Source of the DNA: Deltaproteobacteria bacterium
GTDB taxonomy: Bacteria > Desulfobacterota > Syntrophobacteria > BM002
DNA: 5,282 nucleotides
Reading direction: 5' to 3'
Assembly: GCA_017861095.1 (NCBI GenBank)
Contig: JAGFXI010000172.1
Span: 1 to 5,282, forward strand
Under the pieces are notes generated by a model, which had not been told where the DNA came from, did not search any database, and saw nothing but the letters and a program-made list of their open reading frames with translations. How positions within the stretch are numbered: position 1 is the first letter of the stretch; each line of letters begins with the position of its first letter. Positions 1 to 4,316 of this stretch are shown here, piece by piece. Both the position numbers and the translations under genes were made by a program.

Positions 1-320
1 TCCAGGTTCTCCATGTTGAAAAAATCCTGGTAGTTGTTCGTGGTATAAATCCCTTTTTCCTTGGCGAACAGAAGCCCGGGAGCCTGGGGATTGATGTCCG
101 CTACGGCGACGATCTGGGCGTCGAGTCTCTTGAATCGGTCCGCCGCGAACATTTCGAGCAGGGCCTTACAACGGGTGCCGCCGCCGATCACGCCAATGTT
201 AAGAGGCTCTTGGTTATGTTTCCTCTCGTATCCGACTTCAAGGGGACTAGCGCTCCTATCTGCCAAGGAGTTCTCCGAGCGAATCCGGCTGCTCTCTTTT
301 TTCTTCGATGTCTTGGCCAT
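1..320 (-). CDS. N-terminal fragment of a Rossmann-fold protein, possibly a sensor kinase with an NAD-binding-like N-terminus (partial)
   Basis: The minus-strand frame is open from an ATG at 318-320 to the window edge, giving about 106 residues; the C-terminus is missing. The first 40 or so residues are polar and basic (MAKTSKKKESS...), probably a disordered tail. Then comes a beta-strand with a glycine-rich dinucleotide-binding loop, NIGVIGGGTRCKALLEMF, a second strand AQIVAVADINP, and the segment APGLLFAKEKGIYTTNNYQD. This beta-alpha-beta pattern, with an acidic residue at the end of strand 2, is typical of NAD(P)-binding dehydrogenase folds such as the N-terminus of homoserine dehydrogenase. 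From memory, nearly this same 'GGGTRCK...VADINP...GIYTT' block opens PAS-containing sensor histidine kinases of Desulfobacterales, so this may be a signalling protein rather than an enzyme; no kinase part is visible. A promoter sits just upstream, so it is probably transcribed apart from the hdr genes. The ribosome site is weak (GAGG about 12 bases before the ATG). Confidence 0.75.
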   Translation of the reverse strand, partial: MAKTSKKKESSRIRSENSLADRSASPLEVGYERKHNQEPLNIGVIGGGTRCKALLEMFAADRFKRLDAQIVAVADINPQAPGLLFAKEKGIYTTNNYQDFFNMENL

Positions 321-358
321 GGCGGGGCGTGCCCTCGATGCTGGAGACCTCTGACATC

Positions 359-387
359 ACTATACAGAAGAGGATTCGAGATGGCAA
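359..387 (-). promoter_or_regulatory. sigma70-type promoter for the left-end gene
   Basis: Reading the minus strand, TTGCCA (382-387) and TATAGT (359-364) are separated by exactly 17 bases. Both hexamers match the sigma70 consensus at five of six positions. Transcription would start near 352, giving an untranslated leader of about 30 bases before the ATG at 320. This is by eye only. Its place in the gap after hdrB and before the next gene supports a separate transcription unit. Confidence 0.6.
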
Positions 388-582
388 CGTCGTACTTAGG
401 CGTTCACCCCGCCCGTTTTCTTGGTTGCTGAAGCGCTTGGCCGAGAGGTATATCCCGCGTGGCCGGCACACATCAAGGTGGTGAGACGGGAAATACGCTT
501 ATCAGATGGGATCAGAGCGGCAGTCGTGGCAAGGCCGTCCGCGAAACCTTCAGAGAGAGACGGGGAAGGAACGCCGGTGTCC

Positions 583-1491
583 TCAGCCGTGGACGGGCGC
601 AGCGGCCTGAGCCTCTTCCGGCGTGCCGAGGAACTGATGAATGGTTTCTGCGGGGAGCTCGTTCATCCCGAGACCCAGACTCTCTTCGTCGAGACCCAGG
701 CTGAGGCCGAGGAGTTGGGTATAGACCAAAGAAGGGATGGCCGCGGCAGAGGTCCGCCGGGAGAGCAAGATCCTTTGGACCCTATCGAATTGGAGCTGGC
801 AGAAAGGACAGATAACGCAGACATAGTCAGCGCCCGCCTGCTTGGCGTCGGCGAGCTTTTTCTCGGTAAGATCCAGAGAGAGCTCATCGTTCACGCCCCA
901 GAGTGGGGCGCCGCAGCATTCCAGCTTGGTGCTCCAGGGGACGCTCGTCGCCCCGGTGATACCGACGAGTTGGTCGAATATGGACGGAGCGAAGGGATTG
1001 TCGAACTGGACGACGTCTTTCGGCCGTAGCAGGTGGCAGCCGTAGTGCACGGCGACTTTAAGGTTCCTGTAAGTTTTGACCATCTTTTGTTTAATAGTGT
1101 CCAGCCCGACATCGTGATACAGGACCTCGAACAGGTGCTTCGGGGCCACCGCGCCAGTATATGTCAGGTCTTCTTTCGCAAGGGTCGTGTCGATTTCCTT
1201 TTTCAGGGAGGCGTTGTCCTTGAGAACATGGGCTATGTGTTTCAGGTTGCCGTAACAGCAGTTGCATAGCGTCAAAATATTCAAGCTGCGTTTCTCAGCC
1301 AAGGCAAGATTTCTCGCAGACGAGAGCGCACAAGCGGTGAAATCGTAATTCTTGAGCGGATAACCGCAGCAGTTGAACTCCCTGACTTCCTCGAGTTCAA
1401 TGCCAAGCTTCGCAAGAACCGCATCAGTGGCGGCCTCATACTGTTTCAGGAAGACCGACGTTACACAGCATCGTTGCAGGGCGAATTTCAT
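583..1491 (-). CDS. hdrB: HdrB-like heterodisulfide reductase subunit (two CCG domains)
   Basis: A 302-residue cytoplasmic protein of the usual HdrB length. It carries two complete cysteine-rich CCG motifs. The first is C9, C41-C42, C76 and C79 (spacers 31 and 33); the second is C152, C192-C193, C228 and C231 (spacers 39 and 34). In methanogen HdrB each such motif holds a noncubane [4Fe-4S] cluster, and the pair is the site where a heterodisulfide is cleaved. No key cysteine is missing. The C-terminus has a small tail of about 25 residues rich in Ala and Glu. It starts with ATG overlapping the stop of the upstream gene as ATGA; a GGGAG site lies 7 bases before it (1499-1503), so the two are translationally coupled. 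Its electron partner is probably the upstream membrane ferredoxin protein, since no HdrA is present. The substrate cannot be read from the sequence: a CoM-CoB disulfide is unlikely in a bacterium, so a DsrC-type or other thiol/disulfide protein is possible. Confidence 0.88.
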   Translation of the reverse strand: MKFALQRCCVTSVFLKQYEAATDAVLAKLGIELEEVREFNCCGYPLKNYDFTACALSSARNLALAEKRSLNILTLCNCCYGNLKHIAHVLKDNASLKKEIDTTLAKEDLTYTGAVAPKHLFEVLYHDVGLDTIKQKMVKTYRNLKVAVHYGCHLLRPKDVVQFDNPFAPSIFDQLVGITGATSVPWSTKLECCGAPLWGVNDELSLDLTEKKLADAKQAGADYVCVICPFCQLQFDRVQRILLSRRTSAAAIPSLVYTQLLGLSLGLDEESLGLGMNELPAETIHQFLGTPEEAQAAAPVHG

Positions 1492-3272
1492 ACTTTCACT
1501 CCCGTCTCGGCGGAGACCTTTTCTCTTGCCCGGGCGATAGCCACACTCTTCAGTTCATAAAGCACATCCGCAACGTGTACACTCTGGGGACACTGCTCCT
1601 GACACTGGTAGCAGCCGAGGCAATCCCACAGCATCCCGGCGCTAAAGACCAGATCCCAGAGCCTGAGGCCGACGGCATGCATGATCTGGTGCGGAAGCAG
1701 TCCCAGAGTCGCCTGGGGCGTGCGGTAGTTCCGCACCACCGGGCAGGCGTTTGAGCAGGTCATACAGCGATAGCACTGCGAGAACGTCTGCGCCTGGAAC
1801 GACGCCTCCAGCTTGCTCTTTAAGGCGCTGTCGCCAAGGGCGAGCGGCGAACTGAGGTCGCGCACCACTGCGACATTGACCCCGGCGAGGATGCCGTCTC
1901 TGGCGATTTCTGATGCTTTGGCATAACGGGCTCCATTAAGACCCTCGGTTGCCAGACCGCGGTAATAGGAGAACGGGGAGAGGACAAGGAATTCCGGGTA
2001 TCCCCTGGCAAGCAAGGTCTCCCTGGCGCTGAACCAGAGATCCTGGAGGTTGATCCCCGACGGGCACGCTACCGTACATCGGTAGCAATTGGTGCAAAGA
2101 TACATGCCCTGAAGGATAGTCTTCAGCTGTTGGGGGCTCAGCTCTTTGCCGGCTGCGAGAGCCTTCAACGAACCGATCTTTTCCGAGGGCAAAATGTTCA
2201 GGTTGGGAATTGTCTCGAAGACCACCCCGACTGAGCAGCGCGCACTGCATGTGCCACAGTGAGTACAGGCATCGAGCTCCATAACCTGGCGGGTGGCGAT
2301 ATTGGCCGGGGCTGAGGTCTTCTTCTCCATGACCGCATTGGCCATCAAACTCACCGGTGTAGCAAAGATATGGAACATCCTGCTGAAGGGGAGATAGGCC
2401 AGGCCGATGAAGCAGGCGAGAAAATGGACATACCAGAGGATGGTGGGTACGTGGGCCCGATCCAGCGCCAGCGCGACGGGACGCATGAGCAACGCGGTGC
2501 CGTAGCTCAGAACCGCCGACTGCGGCCGGGAGTGGCACTGGAGACAGCTCATTTCGTGGATGAGCTTGCCCCGTTCAATAGTCGCCGCGTCAAAGGGCCC
2601 CTTGGCCTTGGGGGAGACGGTCCCGTAGTACTCGACCCAATACGCCTCCAGGCCCTTAAGGTCCTCTTCATCGGCGTTCATCGCGTACTCCTGCACCATC
2701 TCTTCGTACCTGGTGTAGGAGCCGATCTTGGCGCCGTGGAGGAGGATACCCGAGAGCATGATGACGGCGAGGATGGCTATGGCATACTGATCCTGGGAGT
2801 TGGTCCTGAGGTGAGAGAGCTTGAGGAAGAAGCGGCGATAGATGGCAATCCCTACGCCGACGATCACCATGGCGCCGAAGAGGTCCCTCAGAAAAATGAA
2901 GGGATTCACGGTTGGTTGGTATTCCGCGAAGAGGGGCACGCTTACGTACTTTTCCAGGGCGTGGAAGAGGAGGAGCAGCATGAAGCCGAAAAATATCAGG
3001 GTATGCATGAGCCATCTGAGGCGGTCCTCCCGATACGCTTTGACCTGAAGGATCGCATCAAGGAAAAAGGCCCTCAGAAGGGTGACAATCTTCCCGCTGA
3101 ACAGGGTCCGGACCATGCCTTGGAGCGCTGCACCCACTCTCGCCGCGGCAGAAATCCCCGCAGCGTCCGCCCCGATCCTATAGGTGAACCAGGTGAAGAC
3201 CTTGTACGCGAGACCGAGGGCGAAAATCGCCAACGCCACATAGAGTGAAGCTCTGTAGAACATAAAGCTCAC
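1488..3272 (-). CDS. membrane cytochrome b / haem c / tandem HdrC-like iron-sulfur fusion protein
   Basis: A 594-residue predicted membrane electron carrier. Residues 1-305 resemble the NarI/HdrE/DsrM cytochrome b domain: hydrophobic helices near 7-28, 90-106, 125-147, 162-180 and 278-298. Likely haem b ligands are H90 and H104 in helix 2, and H283 and H301 in helix 5; the 18-residue spacing of the last pair equals that in E. coli NarI. Between helices 4 and 5 lies an insert of about 95 residues with one haem-c motif, C243-LQ-C246-H247. With NarI topology (N-terminus outside) this loop is periplasmic, as haem c attachment requires. Residues 330-580 are cytoplasmic and hold four CxxCxxCxxxC motifs starting at C336, C393, C500 and C551, i.e. 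two HdrC-like domains. It likely moves electrons between a periplasmic or quinone pool and the HdrB protein encoded next. The start is taken as GTG (3270-3272); an ATG three codons later (3261-3263) is an alternative. Relatives include QmoC, DsrMK, HdrDE and the membrane partners of electron-transfer flavoproteins. Confidence 0.88.
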   Translation of the reverse strand: MSFMFYRASLYVALAIFALGLAYKVFTWFTYRIGADAAGISAAARVGAALQGMVRTLFSGKIVTLLRAFFLDAILQVKAYREDRLRWLMHTLIFFGFMLLLLFHALEKYVSVPLFAEYQPTVNPFIFLRDLFGAMVIVGVGIAIYRRFFLKLSHLRTNSQDQYAIAILAVIMLSGILLHGAKIGSYTRYEEMVQEYAMNADEEDLKGLEAYWVEYYGTVSPKAKGPFDAATIERGKLIHEMSCLQCHSRPQSAVLSYGTALLMRPVALALDRAHVPTILWYVHFLACFIGLAYLPFSRMFHIFATPVSLMANAVMEKKTSAPANIATRQVMELDACTHCGTCSARCSVGVVFETIPNLNILPSEKIGSLKALAAGKELSPQQLKTILQGMYLCTNCYRCTVACPSGINLQDLWFSARETLLARGYPEFLVLSPFSYYRGLATEGLNGARYAKASEIARDGILAGVNVAVVRDLSSPLALGDSALKSKLEASFQAQTFSQCYRCMTCSNACPVVRNYRTPQATLGLLPHQIMHAVGLRLWDLVFSAGMLWDCLGCYQCQEQCPQSVHVADVLYELKSVAIARAREKVSAETGVKV

Positions 3273-3275
3273 AAA

Positions 3276-3280
3276 CCTCC
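3276..3280 (-). promoter_or_regulatory. Shine-Dalgarno of the membrane Hdr gene, start ambiguous
   Basis: Minus strand GGAGG lies 3 bases before the GTG at 3270-3272 and 12 bases before the in-frame ATG at 3261-3263. Three is short and 12 is long, so the site does not decide the start. The GTG start is kept because it is the longest reading with a strong site. The GGAGG begins one base after a stable hairpin (3282-3300). Confidence 0.55.
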
Positions 3281-3281
3281 G

Positions 3282-3358
3282 CTGGACCCAAGGGTTCCAG
3301 TCTTGGAGACGGTGAACCTGAACAGCTCAGGCCGACGCGAAAGCGTCTTCCCCGTCTC
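3282..3358 (-). promoter_or_regulatory. structured RNA leader, candidate translational switch upstream of the hdr pair
   Basis: Read on the minus strand, this stretch folds by eye into a three-way junction. The closing stem P1 pairs GAGACGG (3352-3358) with CCGUCUC (3306-3312) and, past one G.A mismatch, GAA (3348-3350) with UUC (3314-3316). P2 is GACGC-UUUC-GCGUC (3334-3347). After two unpaired G's, P3 is CCUGA-GCUGU-UCAGG (3317-3331). A further hairpin at 3282-3300 pairs CUGGA with UCCAG and CC with GG around a CUUG loop, and ends one base before the Shine-Dalgarno GGAGG. The bases UCUCC (3305-3309), which form part of P1, can instead pair with that GGAGG. The two folds exclude each other. 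I do not recognise a known riboswitch class. No energy or covariation calculation was possible. Confidence 0.4.
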
Positions 3359-3405
3359 ATTGAGATTTACCCGCATGATGAAGAACGATCAAAGACTTGG
3401 TGGTC

Positions 3406-3415
3406 ACTCCGGAGT
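3406..3415. repeat. 10-bp perfect palindrome in the hdr leader
   Basis: ACTCCGGAGT reads the same on both strands. It lies about 140 bases downstream of the predicted transcription start and 134 bases before the GTG. It could be an operator or part of the RNA fold. A 10-bp palindrome in 600 bases is not strong evidence by itself. Confidence 0.35.
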
Positions 3416-3528
3416 CATAGATACAGGTACGGCCGATTACAGGCCCTCCGGAACGAAATGGTCAGCCCCCAACCGAGGAGAGCCGCTAGCCCTATGTGCC
3501 CCTGACAAAGAGCTTTGCCGAGAGACAC

Positions 3529-3538
3529 GCAGCGCTGC
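3529..3538. repeat. 10-bp perfect palindrome just after the predicted transcription start
   Basis: GCAGCGCTGC is self-complementary and lies roughly 10 to 20 bases downstream of the predicted start of the hdr transcript (near 3548). That position suits a repressor site. Its role is inferred from position only. Confidence 0.3.
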
Positions 3539-3554
3539 TCGACACGTCCAGTGA

Positions 3555-3582
3555 AGTGTATCACAAACTTCCGGCGAATCAA
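3555..3582 (-). promoter_or_regulatory. candidate sigma70-type promoter of the hdr pair, with extended -10 and upstream A-tract
   Basis: On the minus strand, TTGATT (3577-3582) and TACACT (3555-3560) are separated by 16 bases. The -10 is preceded by TGA, an extended -10 element. An A-rich tract (AAAAAAGATA, 3583-3592) stands directly upstream of the -35, as in UP elements. Transcription would start near 3548 and leave a leader of about 275 bases before the GTG at 3272. No better promoter was seen closer to the gene. Confidence 0.5.
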
Positions 3583-3608
3583 TATCTTTTTTGCCGCAGC
3601 GTCGGGGG

Positions 3609-3619
3609 CGGTGTCACCG
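3609..3619. repeat. 11-bp palindrome upstream of the hdr promoter
   Basis: CGGTG-T-CACCG is a perfect inverted repeat with a one-base centre at 3614. It is about 66 bases upstream of the predicted transcription start, a distance at which class I activators commonly bind. Its function is inferred from position only. Confidence 0.3.
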
Positions 3620-3625
3620 GTTGAT

Positions 3626-3702
3626 GCCTTGCCGCAGTGAGGCGCCGGCCCCGGAGATGTATGCACGGGGGACCTGAGCCGGGCTGGTCGGTACGGCAAG
3701 GC
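3626..3702. repeat. 9-bp perfect inverted repeat enclosing a GC-rich 59-base segment
   Basis: GCCTTGCCG (3626-3634) is exactly complementary to CGGCAAGGC (3694-3702). The enclosed segment is GC rich and contains CCCC/GGGG stretches that can also pair. The first arm shares TTGCCGCAG with a direct copy at 3591-3599. It could be a long stem in a small RNA or a chance pairing; there is no T-run after it on either strand, so it is not a normal terminator. Confidence 0.35.
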
Positions 3703-3761
3703 CGCATAGTCGCACCATGAATAAGATCGTAGTGGTCCGGCCTGCCTGCGGGTCGTGATTC

Positions 3762-3778
3762 AAGGTTTGGCAAGCCTT
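3762..3778. repeat. 17-bp near-palindrome downstream of the ferredoxin gene
   Basis: The stretch runs AAGGTTTG, a central G, then CAAGCCTT. All pairs are complementary except one T-G, so it is nearly symmetric around 3770. It is about 115 bases past the ferredoxin stop. The absence of a loop and of a T-run argues against a terminator and for a protein-binding site or chance. Confidence 0.3.
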
Positions 3779-3890
3779 CCGACAGGCCAGAGAGTTAACA
3801 GGAGGCTCCAGATGCGCCTCGCCTCACCGACCAGTCCGGCTCACATGGCAGTCTCCTCCGACCTCACGATAAGGGTTCTTCAGTGTCCCA

Positions 3891-4298
3891 CTAGAACGTG
3901 ATCTCTACGGCACCATAGGCGCAGACAGGCACACAGAGCTCGCAGGCGATGCACTTCTCGTGGCGAAAGGAGACCCGCATGTCGGGCCTCGAGACCGAGA
4001 GCGCCCCCGTGGGGCAGATGGAGGTGCAGGCGGTGCACTCGATGCAGCGATCTTCATGCCAGAGCACATCCTGGGCCAGCGGCTTCGCGTCTACCCCGAC
4101 CTCGGCGACGAACTGGAGGGCCGCGTCGAGGTTTTTCTTGGTGCCGCTCACCTCTATCACCAGTCTTCCCCATTCCTTGGGGGTGATCCGGGCCCGCAGA
4201 ATGTTCACCTTGAGCTGGTACTTGGTGATGAGTTGATACGTTATCGGTTGATCGATGAGATGCGGTGGGAAATTGAGCACCAGTCGCTTTTTTGCCAT
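3891..4298 (-). CDS. NIL-domain ferredoxin of the homocysteine synthesis pair
   Basis: A 135-residue protein of two parts. Residues 1-75 match the NIL domain pattern, named for ABC transporter C-termini that bind methionine, beginning KKRLVLNFPPHLIDQPITYQ. Residues 80-135 are a two-cluster bacterial ferredoxin: C85, C88, C91, C95 followed by Pro, and C116, C119, C122, C126. It is cytoplasmic. Its homologue in Methanosarcina acetivorans (MA1822) acts with the COG1900 protein MA1821 to make homocysteine from aspartate semialdehyde and sulfide; it is thought to supply electrons or help transfer sulfur. The COG1900 gene stands 18 bases upstream in this window, so the assignment is well supported by context. 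The ATG at 4296-4298 has GGAGGG 5 bases upstream (4304-4309). The second motif ends CAYG rather than CP, a mild variation. No terminator is evident after the stop. Confidence 0.9.
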   Translation of the reverse strand: MAKKRLVLNFPPHLIDQPITYQLITKYQLKVNILRARITPKEWGRLVIEVSGTKKNLDAALQFVAEVGVDAKPLAQDVLWHEDRCIECTACTSICPTGALSVSRPDMRVSFRHEKCIACELCVPVCAYGAVEITF

Positions 4299-4303
4299 GA
4301 GGT

Positions 4304-4309
4304 CCCTCC
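4304..4309 (-). promoter_or_regulatory. ribosome binding site of the NIL-ferredoxin gene
   Basis: GGAGGG on the minus strand, 5 bases before the ATG, in the 18-base gap after the COG1900 stop codon. It fixes the start of the ferredoxin gene and shows that the two genes form one operon. Confidence 0.8.
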
Positions 4310-4316
4310 GATATCC

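Larger units (their letters stand above)
3273..3890. other. long intergenic region with promoter, leader and several palindromes, no convincing gene
   Basis: About 618 bases separate the ferredoxin gene from the membrane Hdr gene. Open frames exist on both strands (up to 94 codons) but none has a recognisable domain or a coherent composition. The region holds a leftward promoter (3555-3582) and a structured leader (3282-3358). It also has perfect or near-perfect palindromes at 3406-3415, 3506-3517, 3529-3538, 3609-3619 and 3762-3778, and a 9-bp inverted repeat at 3626-3702. No clear rho-independent terminator for the ferredoxin operon was found. No tRNA-like fold was found. A 29-codon plus-strand frame with a good ribosome site starts at 3812, but its reality is doubtful. 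Confidence 0.6.

Noticed and set aside
256..471. 71-codon minus-strand frame crossing the left promoter
   Set aside because: It begins upstream of the predicted promoter, ends shortly inside the left-end gene in another frame and has no recognisable domain.
421..1029. 202-codon plus-strand frame opposite hdrB
   Set aside because: It lies antisense over the second CCG domain of HdrB; its charged, Glu/Arg/Gly-rich translation has no recognisable motif.
2370..3248. 292-codon open frame on the plus strand opposite the membrane Hdr gene
   Set aside because: It is antisense to a gene with clear helices and four cluster motifs. Its translation is highly charged and low in hydrophobic content with no domain, as expected of a GC-rich shadow frame.
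557..3358. 12-bp exact inverted repeat GAGACGGGGAAG (557-568) and its complement (3347-3358) flanking the hdr pair
   Set aside because: About one such match is expected by chance in a window of this size, and the 3' copy is already explained as part of the leader P1 stem. No target-site duplication or transposase is present.
3551..3592. Possible plus-strand terminator: GAAGT/ACTTC stem with a T-run at 3587-3592
   Set aside because: The stem is only 5 bp and is separated from the T-run by about 17 bases. The T-run is better read as the A-tract of the minus-strand promoter.
3415..3699. 94-codon minus-strand frame spanning the hdr promoter region
   Set aside because: No domain, no good ribosome site seen, and it runs through the predicted promoter and palindromes. 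Kept as gene-free sequence.
3706..3719. sigma54-like site on the minus strand (TGG-TGCG-ACTA-TGC)
   Set aside because: The GG to GC distance is 9 bases, not the required 10, and the TTGC block is imperfect.
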